Shown here: piece after piece, positions 55,377 to 64,000 of the stretch
Layout of the letters: each line of letters begins with the position of its first letter
Numbering within the stretch: the first letter of the stretch is position 1
Assembly (NCBI GenBank): GCA_018433585.1
Contig: JAHDQW010000002.1
Coordinates: 124,001 to 188,000, forward strand
DNA length: 64,000 bases
Direction of reading: 5' to 3'
Source of the DNA: Candidatus Praeruminimicrobium purgamenti
GTDB taxonomy: Bacteria; Elusimicrobiota; Endomicrobiia; Endomicrobiales; Endomicrobiaceae
Program-made: the position numbers and the translations under genes
The notes under the pieces: generated by a model
The model's database searches: none
Seen by the model: only the letters and a program-made list of their open reading frames with translations
Told to the model about the DNA's origin: nothing

Positions 55377-56252
55377 TTAAAGAGAAAAGAAGCGTTTTGC
55401 CGCCGTTATATCTTCCGCAATAGCTTTTTTTAAATTTCCTAGACTTGTAAATTTTTTTTCAGCCCTTATATTTTTATGAATGGAGACCTTTATGTCTTTT
55501 TCTTTCCATACGCCGGAAAAATCCAACAAATGTATTTCAACCGACAAATCGTGTTTTTTTAATTTTATGCTAGGCCTCAAACCTATGTTTAAAACGCCTG
55601 GATAAATACGTCCGTTTTTATCAGACGCAGAACATATAAAAACACCTTTCGGAAGAATTTTTTCTTTGTTAACTTTGATGTTTATTGTAGGGAATCCTAT
55701 AGTTCTGCCTATTTTGTTGCCGGATACTTTTTTACCGTTTATTTCAAATACCCTGCCAAGCATCTTGTTAGCCAGGGATATGTCGTTTTTTTGTATTAAA
55801 CTTCTTATTTTTGATGAAGATACCGTTTCTTTTCCAAACTTTACCGGTTTTATTATATCCAAGCAAATATTATTTTCTGCCGATTTTGTCTTCAACCATG
55901 CAATATTTCCTGTCCTGTCCCTGCCGAAAGTACAGTCATACCCGACAACTATATGCTTTACATTAAGCTGTTTAAGCAAAATTTCATAGAAAAAATCTTC
56001 AGCCGTCATTGAAATTATTTGCCTGTCTGAAGGAAGCAGTAAAATTTCGTCTATGCTAAAAGAAGACAAAATATCTGTTTTTTCGTCAGGCAGAGTTAAA
56101 AGCCCGTTCACTTTTTTTATAGGTTTTTCAAAAGATATCACAATGCTTTTAAAACGCTTTTCTTCAGCGACTTCAATGACTCTGTCTATTATAGCTCTAT
56201 GACCTTTATGAATTCCGTCAAAAGTGCCGATAGTAATTACCGATTTTTTCAT
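55377..56252 (-). CDS. ribF: Bifunctional riboflavin kinase/FAD synthetase RibF
   Basis: 291 residues. The N-terminal nucleotidyltransferase domain has TIGTFDGIHKGHRAI (HxGH) and SSSKIRSLIQ; the C-terminal kinase domain has GRTIGFPTINIKV and VEIHLLDF. It makes FMN then FAD from riboflavin. It lies 9 nt after ychF. Confidence 0.94.
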   Translation of the reverse strand: MKKSVITIGTFDGIHKGHRAIIDRVIEVAEEKRFKSIVISFEKPIKKVNGLLTLPDEKTDILSSFSIDEILLLPSDRQIISMTAEDFFYEILLKQLNVKHIVVGYDCTFGRDRTGNIAWLKTKSAENNICLDIIKPVKFGKETVSSSKIRSLIQKNDISLANKMLGRVFEINGKKVSGNKIGRTIGFPTINIKVNKEKILPKGVFICSASDKNGRIYPGVLNIGLRPSIKLKKHDLSVEIHLLDFSGVWKEKDIKVSIHKNIRAEKKFTSLGNLKKAIAEDITAAKRFFSL

Positions 56253-56261
56253 ATCCGCACT

Positions 56262-57359
56262 CTATTTTGACACGTTGAATTTAAATTCAATAATATCGCC
56301 GTCTTTAACGACATAATCTTTACCTTCGCTTCTTAAAAGACCGGATTCTTTTACTGCTTTTTCGCTGCCAAGCCTGAATATATCATCATATGTCATTACT
56401 TCCGCTCTTATAAATCCCCTTTCAAAATCAGTATGTATTACTCCGGCAGCCTGTGGAGCTAAAAAACCTTTTTTTATAGTCCACGCTCTTGTTTCATCCT
56501 GTCCTGCCGTTAAATATGTAATAAGCCCCAGCAAATTATAACTTGATTTTACCAAACGGTTAAGACCAGGTTCTTCAAGCCCAAGATCTGACAAAAAAGT
56601 TTTTTGGTCCGACTCAGACAGTTCAGATAATTCAGCTTCTATCTTTGCGCATATCGGAATAGCCTGGGCATTTTCACTTTTTGCTCTTTCTTCAACTAAA
56701 ACCGTAAATTTATTCGACATCTGAGGCAAATCATTCTCCGAGACATTGCACGCATATAAGACCGGTTTTGCCGTAATCAAAAAGAAATTTTTTAACAACT
56801 CTTTCTCTTCTTCTGAAACCTCAAGAGTTCTTACGGGTTTTCCTGCTTCCAAATGAATTTTTATCTTTTCAGCCAAATCTTTTTCCTGCAGAGCCGTTTT
56901 GCTTCTTGACTTTGCGTCCCGTTGAGCTTTCTCAAGTTTTTTATTTACGGCATCCAAATCAGCAAGCATTAATTCAGTATCGATAATATCTATATCCCTT
57001 AAAGGGTCAACGCCTCCGGTAACATGAGTTATATCAGGGTTTTCATAACATCTTACCACATGAATAATTGCAGACGTTTCTCTTATATGCGCCAAAAACT
57101 GATTGCCCAGCCCTTCGCCTTTCGAAGCCCCTTTAACCAACCCGGCAATATCCACAAATTCTATCATGGCAGGAACTTTTTTCTTTGACGAATATAATTT
57201 TTCCAAAAAATCCAATCTTTTATCAGGAACGGCAACAACTCCTACATTAGGATCTATCGTACAAAAAGGATAATTTGCACACTCTGCTCCTGCTTTTGTA
57301 ATAGCGTTAAACAACGTTGATTTGCCTACGTTAGGAAGACCTACTATGCCAAGTTTCAT
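56262..57359 (-). CDS. ychF: Redox-regulated ATPase YchF
   Basis: About 365 residues. The Obg-family G-domain has [13 protein letters not shown] (G1), [21 protein letters not shown] (G3), and a specificity loop that favours ATP, then a coiled coil and the C-terminal TGS domain ([23 protein letters not shown]). It binds ribosomes and acts in stress. ATG at 57359 is the usual start; four extra codons upstream are possible. Confidence 0.95.
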   Translation of the reverse strand: MKLGIVGLPNVGKSTLFNAITKAGAECANYPFCTIDPNVGVVAVPDKRLDFLEKLYSSKKKVPAMIEFVDIAGLVKGASKGEGLGNQFLAHIRETSAIIHVVRCYENPDITHVTGGVDPLRDIDIIDTELMLADLDAVNKKLEKAQRDAKSRSKTALQEKDLAEKIKIHLEAGKPVRTLEVSEEEKELLKNFFLITAKPVLYACNVSENDLPQMSNKFTVLVEERAKSENAQAIPICAKIEAELSELSESDQKTFLSDLGLEEPGLNRLVKSSYNLLGLITYLTAGQDETRAWTIKKGFLAPQAAGVIHTDFERGFIRAEVMTYDDIFRLGSEKAVKESGLLRSEGKDYVVKDGDIIEFKFNVSK

Positions 57360-57425
57360 AAAAAAATCCATCCCGTGTTATTAAATGATTGTTCATTATA
57401 CAAATTAAAAACAAATTTTTAAATT

Positions 57426-60400
57426 TTATGCCGCCGACAATATGTTTCTTACGCTTTCAACATTTATATTTATTGATTTTTCCAAAACGGCGTTATCAAT
57501 TAAATCCGATACAGGCAATATTCCTATTTCGCCGTTATCAACCCTGCTGAAGACTGAAAGATTAGCGTTAAACTTTTTCATAACTACAGGGTCGGAATTT
57601 ATTCTTTCAATAAGAAGAGAAATTATCCGCCCGTCTTTTATTAAACTGCCGTATTTTCCGTCAACAATAAACACGCTTCTGCCTTCATCTGCTTTTTTCA
57701 AATATACGGATATCGCCTCATCCGTATTTTCAGGGTTAGCAATATTTACGAAAACTTCGGACTCCGCAGAAACATCCCCGCTTACAACGGTTATAAGCTG
57801 CTTTAAATCCGGTTTAACAAAAGCTTTTTTATCTTTGCCGTTTTTCTTTGAAGACGTGTCAAAAGTCGTTATGGCTCTTCTCTGAAGTATATATATATTA
57901 CCGTCTTTTATGCCGAATTCGACATCTATAGGATATCCCGAGTCTTTTTCAAGAATTCTTATGATTTCGGTCAGTCTTTTAACTGTTTCGGCATTTAACG
58001 CCCTTGCTTTGACTCCCTGTTTAACCGCTTCTTTTGCCGTTCCGTCTTCCGTAGGAACTATTTTGAATTGTTTATCGGCTACAGAATACTCTATAATCTC
58101 TCCGTTATTTATATCTACATTTATCGTGTCAGGAGTCAGAGCTCCGGAAACAAGGCCCTCTCCCAAACCGTAAACGACTTCTATCGTTTCATTTCCGTAT
58201 TTATTTCTGCTGAAAACAACTCCTGCTTTTTCAACATTTACCATTTCCTGAATCAAAACAGCAGGCTTTACTACCTGACCGCTTTTTATCATATAACTTA
58301 TACATCTTTCCGAAAAGAATGATTTCCAGCATTCTTTTATATTTTCATAAACATTTTCAGCGCTGACATTCAGTTTCGTTTCGCCCATACCGGCAAAGGC
58401 GTTGCTTGATCCGTCTTCCCCGACTCCTGAAGACCTTACTGAATATTTAACTCCTGATACTGCAAATTCAGAGATTTTATTTTTTAAGAAATTCTCAAAT
58501 TCGAGTCTTGAAGGAGACACGTCTTTCTCATCAATAAGATTTAATATTTTTTCGGCTATTGCAGCCGCAGCTGCATTATCTTTATCTTTTACGGCTTTTT
58601 CAAAATCTTTAAGGATCTTCGAATCGCCGTCCCTGCCGACCAAATTAAACAATAACTCCAAGACATCTATGCTTACGCCCATACCTTCGGGAACATAAAC
58701 GCCCTTTTCATCCTTCAAAAGCCTGTACATTTTTGCAAGTTCGGTCGTTTTTGACCCGAATTTGTTTACATCCTCTTCATGTATCCCGTCAAAAGTGGTA
58801 ATTTCCTTATTAACTCCTACAACTTCGTCTTTCATTAAATAACCTTTCGTTTTAATATCCAAAAGAGCCAGCAGTTGTTTAAGTTCTCTGCTCATTGATT
58901 TCAAATCGGCTCTCTCTTCGCTTTCAGGAACAAAGAAATCATAAACGGTAGCCGTATTAATAATATTTATTATTTTTCTTATGTCATTTATGCCTAGCTT
59001 TTCTTTTTCAAGATACATTCTTGCATCAGATATAAGCAGATTAAGATAAATATAAAGCCTGTCTTTGATTTCTTTTTCAAGAGACAAAATCTCTTCTTTT
59101 AACTTTTCCAAATCGTCTATTTTCTCGGTTGTCTTTATCAATTCAAATTTTTTGCTTAACATTTCAATAATACCGTAAGCGATATTTACGTTATCTATCG
59201 ATTTTACATTTTCCATTCCCTCTGTTATATTTCTTATTTTATCCTGTATATATCCCTGGTTTAATTCCTTAATTTTAGCTCTTACAGATTCAGGCATTTC
59301 GTTGCTGAATAAAGCAAAAAGAACCTGTTTTAAATTAGAATTCCCGATAGACTGAAAATAGATATATTCGACAAGTCTTCTTATATCTTTATTGTCTTCA
59401 TTTTTCTTCATAAAGTCAATTATCAAACGTTCATCGTTCTTTCTTATGCATTCCTGCAGTTCATCAAGCAGTTTTGTATCTATATCGTTAAATAAAAGAA
59501 CCGTGCCTGTTTCACCGTTCATAAGAACTCTGAAACCTTCTTTTAAAAGCAGATTTTTTGCTTTTATCTTTTGCAGTTGGAATCCGTTTACGGTTTCTAT
59601 ATCGCCTTCCGAAAGAAAATATTGTATTTCGGCTTCATTATCAACCCATGCAGCGCCGTTTACTACGACAGACGGCTTTTTAAATTCTCTTGTAGTAATC
59701 GCCGCATGACTTAAAATTCCGCCGCCGGTGGTAATTATTCCTTTGGAAGTTTTTATTGCTTCAACATCGTCAGGAGTAGTGTAAGGAACAACCAAAATGT
59801 TATCTTCCTTTACATTCTTTCTGTCAAAAGTAATATTACCGGCCACGTATATCCCGTTTCCGTCAGACGTTGACGTACAGCGGACTTCAGGGCTGTCTAT
59901 AGACTGAATTTTACGTTCCAGAAGGTTTTTTATCATCTGTCTTTCCCGTGTCCCGACCCATTCCTGATTTGAAATATCGTATCCTTCTCCAGACAACAGA
60001 GATATTAATTCATCGCTGGTAAGCTTCCTGTGTCCGTTATCAGTAACAAGCTCTACCATCGCATATTTCATTCTTCTTGTATAAGGGTTCATTACTCCCT
60101 TTACAAATAATTTATCTCCGTTTACCAGTTTCATCACGCCCGTAACAGCTATAAGACTGCCGACATATCCCAGCGTTCTGTAAGAGAATTCATATCTGTT
60201 GAGAAGATTTACTATTCTGCTTTGTTTTGAAGTTTCTGAAATATTATTGCTTATGTCAGTCATTATTGAAGGCATAATGTCGTAATTTTCATTCTTTCTG
60301 AGTTTTCCGTTCTCATCAATAATAATTCTTCCTTCAATATAAGCCCTTTCTATCGTTTTGTTGAAATATTTATCAATTTTAGGCTGCTCTATATTGTAAC

Positions 60401-63400
60401 CTTTTTCCCTTGAAGGAATCTTTTCCAATCCGAGATAAGACAATACGGAATTATAAAACTGAACCATATTACCTCTAGGTTTTTCTATTCTTTTGGTCAT
60501 ATTCTGACCTTTTTCACCGAAACAGTCTGTAGGAGTAGGCGCATATCCGACCCATATTTCACCGTCCATAAATTTTTCGACAAGATTATCAAAAGTCTGC
60601 AAATAAGAATTATAGCTGTATTGATCGTATAATTCTCCCAAATCCCAGTCAAGCATATTTGAATATTTAAACAGCAAAATAACTTTTGACGCCACATCAA
60701 CCATATCAGTAGTATCATTAAGCCCGTAGTCTTTATTCAAAACAGCCTTTAAACCGCATACTCCGGAACTGCTTCCGTAATCGACTTTCATATCAGCTTC
60801 GACATTAAAACCGAATTTTTCAAGTATAGTTTTAAAATATCTTACTCTTTCGGCATTACCGGTATTTCTTCCGCCTTCATGATAATATATCGTTATGCCT
60901 CTGTCACTGTCGCCGAAGTTCATAAATACATCGACGCTGTGAACGAACAATCTGGTAGTCCAGACGAGAATATCGTCTTTGCACATAAAATCTTCTATTT
61001 TATATCTGCCGCTTCCTCCGACAGGATCCGGAAGTTTTTTTGTAGCAAGAGTTGATATTAAACTGACAATATCCTTGTTTATTTTATTGTCTGACAAATC
61101 ATAAGCAAGAATAGACGTATTATCCTGCGTAGCCGTTATTGTCTTTATATGTCTGTTTGCAACGCCTACGTCACCTATGCTTTTTTTGAAATCATATATT
61201 GAAGTCTGGTGAACGGCGTTGATAAGAGTGTGTATTTCTTTTATCTCGCCAATTGTATCAAAATCCCATTTTGAAATTACTGTCTGTTTTCTGATTGAAT
61301 CTTCATTGATTTTTTCCATTGAAGACAATATATTTTCCAAAGCATGCTGCGCCTGTCTGCCGTGAATTTCATCGATTTTTATAAATCCGTCTATCATTTT
61401 TTTAAGACAGTCAACGATATTGTTAAAATCCTTCTCAGACATAGACTGGTTCAAATTTTCGAACATTCCCAGAGCAAGAACATTGTAATTAAGTATTTCC
61501 TGAAGAGTATCAAATCTCTCAACAAGTTTCCTGACGTTTTCGTCAGACATATTTGTTTCTCCGTCAGTTTTTAAATAAACCGGAGGTTTTTGGACTATTT
61601 CGGCGCCGTTTAAGACTTCGTCCGGAAGATACTTAATAAGCGAAGTAAATTCATAAACGTCTTTAGCGTCAGCCCTTGAATATCTTGAACTGCCGAATAT
61701 ATTTGATATATAAGCTTCTGCAGGCTTAAGGAATGAAGAAATTCCAAGAGCTTTTATACTTTCGTTTATTTTTTCTGAATCTAAAATTTTGCCGTCGTTA
61801 ATTCTGCTGTACAACGAAGATGAAGCCAAAGCAGCCAAAGCAAAAACAGCCTTTTTTCTTTCCTCTGCGCTTAAGGCTGTATTTCCTGCCGTCGCATATA
61901 ATTTTTTTATTACGCCTAAAACTATTTTTGCGCCGTTGTCTCCGCTTTCATACAGATTTCCGTATGTTCTTACAATATTAAGATTATCAGTTAGCGCTGC
62001 AAACATATCGACTAATTTATCCGAATATATTATATCCGAATCTTTATAAGGAACCTGGCATACAACATTTGCCAATTTATTTTTCTTTACGGCGTTAAAT
62101 AAAATACCGAATGTTTTATCTGAAAGATTTATTCCTTCTACACTCTCATACTGATTTGTATTAAATAAGAATCTGTAAACCGACATATTTCTAGGAGAAG
62201 CTTCAGATAAACGAGTGAAAATATCAAGACAGACTCTTTCTCTTTCAGCATATTCTTTTTTCTCTCCGGAATCTTTTTTAACCGGTTCATAAATATTTAG
62301 AGCTATTTTAGACAGATATTCAACCGCAAGACCGTTAGTTTCAGACCTGTCGATATTATCTGTTTTTTCGGCTGCAAAAAGCAGGAACGAGATTATCCGG
62401 TCAAAAGCTTTCATATTGCGGGTTATATTATATGATTCAAGCGCAATTTTATTTATTTTTGTAAGAATATTTTTATCAAGAGCTTCATTTTTTGCGGTAA
62501 TCTGTTCGCAAAGAGATAAAATACCGTCCAATATCAAAGTCCTTTCTTCTGCGCTTAACGAGGTGTTTAATGCAAGATCATTCATAGCTGAATTAAGCTG
62601 ATACTCAAGAAGAGGAAGAGTAGAAACATTTATTTTATCCGACAGAAAATAAAATTCTTTCAAATATGAATCCATCTTTTCGGCGGCATCGGAATCTGAT
62701 AATTTCATTTTTTTGAATTTTTCGATTACGCTGTCCAGCAATTCTTTCAGTTCCGGATCCGCTCCCGGCTCAGAAACTGTAATATAATAAGATTTCAGAC
62801 CTTCATACTTATATTCAGACAAAGCATCTTTGATTGAATACGGAATATTTTTATAACTGACAATATTTCTTTGCTGCAAAAATCTTATTATGTCTGTTGC
62901 TTTACTGCGGCTGATTGGATAAATCTGTTTAATCATATCGCCGCAAACTCTTATAATATCCAAATATTCATTTTCTTGTTCAACAGGAAGCAGATTTAAA
63001 ATATAATTCAAAACAGATTCGTCCGTTCCTCTTAAATTTACAAAAGGAATAAACGGCATAATATACTGCATCAAATAATTTCTATAAATCCTTGACGAGT
63101 TTGAAGAGTCTTCTTTTATAATGTCAAATAAGATATTAATCTGATCACTTATCATTTCATATCTGTCAAATGCGTTTTCAGGAAGATTTGAAAGAATATT
63201 TTTTACTTTAATTATCGTTTCAAGATTTCTGTCTCTTGTTATGCCGTTTAAGTCGGATATCAATTTATCGACAAGTTTCTGATCTATTTCTTTTTTTTCT
63301 TCTTTTATACCGGAAAAAGATTCGTTTACGGTCAATGTCGTTATAGGTCTTCTTTGCAGTATATACACTTCATTATTGCCGTCTATTGCAAACTCTATGT

Positions 63401-64000
63401 CCACAGGATAACCTGAATTTTTTTCAAGTTCAAAAGCTGCAGAAGATAACCTTCTTATCATTGATTCGTCTATAACTCTTTCTATCTGTTCGTCCCTGGT
63501 CAATCTTATCTGGGCAGTTCCTCCGCCTTTTATTTCAGTAATCTTTTTCATATTATCAAGAGCTCTCAGATAAGTTATCTTATTGTCTTTCAGACTTAAA
63601 GTTATATGGTCCGGATTTATTCTTCCAGATACAAGCCCCTCTCCCAGTCCCCATACCACTTCTTCTGTCAAATTACCGTTTTCGTCTCTTGTAAAAATTA
63701 CTCCGGCTTTTGCGACAGAAGGAACCATTTCCTGAATCAAAACAGCCGGCATGACTATATGTCTGCTGTCTGTCATATAATCTATGCTTCGATATGAATA
63801 AAAAGATTCCCATGACTTTTTTATGTTTTTATATATATCTGTAAAATTAACGTTCAGCGATGTTTCTCCCATACCGGCAAAAGCGTATGACGTCCCGTCC
63901 TCACCTACTCCGGAAGACCTGACAGCATACATCTTCCCTTCAACAGCAAGCGATTTGACATAATTTTCCAGTTTTTCGCTGTCATTGGTTTGAATTATAT
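57426..64000 (-). CDS. Giant protein with two PPDK/PEP-synthase ATP-binding domains and a swivelling His domain (5' end outside)
   Basis: Open to the window end: codons upstream of the ATG at 63932 read KLENYVKSLAVEGK, similar to the stretch before the second domain, so more than 2,190 residues. Domain 1 (nt 63930-63330) has YAVRSSGVGEDGTSYAF, VLIQEMV and VVWGLGEGLVSG, like the PEP synthase/PPDK ATP-binding domain. A long middle part without a recognised fold follows. The swivelling domain (nt about 59790-59580) has TGGGILSHAAITTRE with the phosphocarrier His. Domain 2 (nt 58480-57850) repeats domain 1 (YSVRSSGVGEDGSSNAF). No PEP-binding TIM barrel is seen, so it may be a rifampin-phosphotransferase-like or new dikinase. 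Confidence 0.75.
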   Translation of the reverse strand, partial: IIQTNDSEKLENYVKSLAVEGKMYAVRSSGVGEDGTSYAFAGMGETSLNVNFTDIYKNIKKSWESFYSYRSIDYMTDSRHIVMPAVLIQEMVPSVAKAGVIFTRDENGNLTEEVVWGLGEGLVSGRINPDHITLSLKDNKITYLRALDNMKKITEIKGGGTAQIRLTRDEQIERVIDESMIRRLSSAAFELEKNSGYPVDIEFAIDGNNEVYILQRRPITTLTVNESFSGIKEEKKEIDQKLVDKLISDLNGITRDRNLETIIKVKNILSNLPENAFDRYEMISDQINILFDIIKEDSSNSSRIYRNYLMQYIMPFIPFVNLRGTDESVLNYILNLLPVEQENEYLDIIRVCGDMIKQIYPISRSKATDIIRFLQQRNIVSYKNIPYSIKDALSEYKYEGLKSYYITVSEPGADPELKELLDSVIEKFKKMKLSDSDAAEKMDSYLKEFYFLSDKINVSTLPLLEYQLNSAMNDLALNTSLSAEERTLILDGILSLCEQITAKNEALDKNILTKINKIALESYNITRNMKAFDRIISFLLFAAEKTDNIDRSETNGLAVEYLSKIALNIYEPVKKDSGEKKEYAERERVCLDIFTRLSEASPRNMSVYRFLFNTNQYESVEGINLSDKTFGILFNAVKKNKLANVVCQVPYKDSDIIYSDKLVDMFAALTDNLNIVRTYGNLYESGDNGAKIVLGVIKKLYATAGNTALSAEERKKAVFALAALASSSLYSRINDGKILDSEKINESIKALGISSFLKPAEAYISNIFGSSRYSRADAKDVYEFTSLIKYLPDEVLNGAEIVQKPPVYLKTDGETNMSDENVRKLVERFDTLQEILNYNVLALGMFENLNQSMSEKDFNNIVDCLKKMIDGFIKIDEIHGRQAQHALENILSSMEKINEDSIRKQTVISKWDFDTIGEIKEIHTLINAVHQTSIYDFKKSIGDVGVANRHIKTITATQDNTSILAYDLSDNKINKDIVSLISTLATKKLPDPVGGSGRYKIEDFMCKDDILVWTTRLFVHSVDVFMNFGDSDRGITIYYHEGGRNTGNAERVRYFKTILEKFGFNVEADMKVDYGSSSGVCGLKAVLNKDYGLNDTTDMVDVASKVILLFKYSNMLDWDLGELYDQYSYNSYLQTFDNLVEKFMDGEIWVGYAPTPTDCFGEKGQNMTKRIEKPRGNMVQFYNSVLSYLGLEKIPSREKGYNIEQPKIDKYFNKTIERAYIEGRIIIDENGKLRKNENYDIMPSIMTDISNNISETSKQSRIVNLLNRYEFSYRTLGYVGSLIAVTGVMKLVNGDKLFVKGVMNPYTRRMKYAMVELVTDNGHRKLTSDELISLLSGEGYDISNQEWVGTRERQMIKNLLERKIQSIDSPEVRCTSTSDGNGIYVAGNITFDRKNVKEDNILVVPYTTPDDVEAIKTSKGIITTGGGILSHAAITTREFKKPSVVVNGAAWVDNEAEIQYFLSEGDIETVNGFQLQKIKAKNLLLKEGFRVLMNGETGTVLLFNDIDTKLLDELQECIRKNDERLIIDFMKKNEDNKDIRRLVEYIYFQSIGNSNLKQVLFALFSNEMPESVRAKIKELNQGYIQDKIRNITEGMENVKSIDNVNIAYGIIEMLSKKFELIKTTEKIDDLEKLKEEILSLEKEIKDRLYIYLNLLISDARMYLEKEKLGINDIRKIINIINTATVYDFFVPESEERADLKSMSRELKQLLALLDIKTKGYLMKDEVVGVNKEITTFDGIHEEDVNKFGSKTTELAKMYRLLKDEKGVYVPEGMGVSIDVLELLFNLVGRDGDSKILKDFEKAVKDKDNAAAAAIAEKILNLIDEKDVSPSRLEFENFLKNKISEFAVSGVKYSVRSSGVGEDGSSNAFAGMGETKLNVSAENVYENIKECWKSFFSERCISYMIKSGQVVKPAVLIQEMVNVEKAGVVFSRNKYGNETIEVVYGLGEGLVSGALTPDTINVDINNGEIIEYSVADKQFKIVPTEDGTAKEAVKQGVKARALNAETVKRLTEIIRILEKDSGYPIDVEFGIKDGNIYILQRRAITTFDTSSKKNGKDKKAFVKPDLKQLITVVSGDVSAESEVFVNIANPENTDEAISVYLKKADEGRSVFIVDGKYGSLIKDGRIISLLIERINSDPVVMKKFNANLSVFSRVDNGEIGILPVSDLIDNAVLEKSININVESVRNILSAA

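Noticed and set aside
60497-60718. Second reading frame on the minus strand inside the giant gene
   Set aside because: It overlaps the long coding frame completely and has no family features; a shadow of the real gene.

Overview
The window is AT-rich bacterial DNA. Gram-negative markers are lipid A genes, BamA and lipoproteins. Anaerobic energy metabolism is suggested by a complex I-like membrane [NiFe]-hydrogenase. The LpxC-FabZ fusion, LpxI in place of LpxH, the hydrogenase and a giant PPDK/PEP-synthase-like protein together fit Elusimicrobiota (Endomicrobium-like). That assignment is inference from gene content. There is no rRNA and only one tRNA. No CRISPR array was seen.

Two landscapes are visible. 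Bases 1-23,500 are accessory: genes on both strands, small unknown proteins, toxin-antitoxin-like genes (RhuM-Fic, zeta-like kinase plus a 54-aa partner), a GIY-YIG protein, a superinfection-immunity-like protein and an IS1595-type transposase. A large type I restriction-modification island (12.8-22.3 kb) follows, then a HipB-like regulator and an acetyltransferase. Bases 23,600-64,000 are core genes, all on the minus strand: an 11-gene hydrogenase operon; bamA-lpxD-lpxC/fabZ-lpxA-lpxI; an rpsU-nif3-dnaG-rpoD macromolecular-synthesis cluster; tRNA-Leu, tig, clpP, clpX, lon, a class V aminotransferase and serA; ribF, ychF; and the 3' part of a >2,190-residue protein with two ATP-binding domains that runs off the window end.

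The most unusual signals are non-coding and lie in the accessory part. (1) Four copies of a ~105-nt transcription unit, each with its own sigma-70-type promoter and U-tract. They fold as a closing stem around two hairpins, with pairing kept by compensatory or G-U changes. They lie at 2.7, 4.0, 5.3 and 11.4 kb, all on the plus strand. (2) Three copies of a different nested stem-loop with a constant 17-nt loop and strongly covarying stems (6.7, 11.7, 12.6 kb). (3) A structured leader, a 30-codon hydrophobic peptide, a terminator and an opposing promoter, which resembles a type I toxin-antitoxin unit (11.0-11.4 kb). (4) A possible pseudoknotted RNA with a UUCG hairpin at 8.69-8.85 kb.

The restriction island is also notable. 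Between hsdS and hsdR it carries a DUF6602-like nuclease candidate, a PIN-GNAT-EVE/ASCH-like fusion and a separate ASCH protein. Between hsdM and hsdS it carries an unrecognised 246-residue protein. This looks like a composite defence locus.
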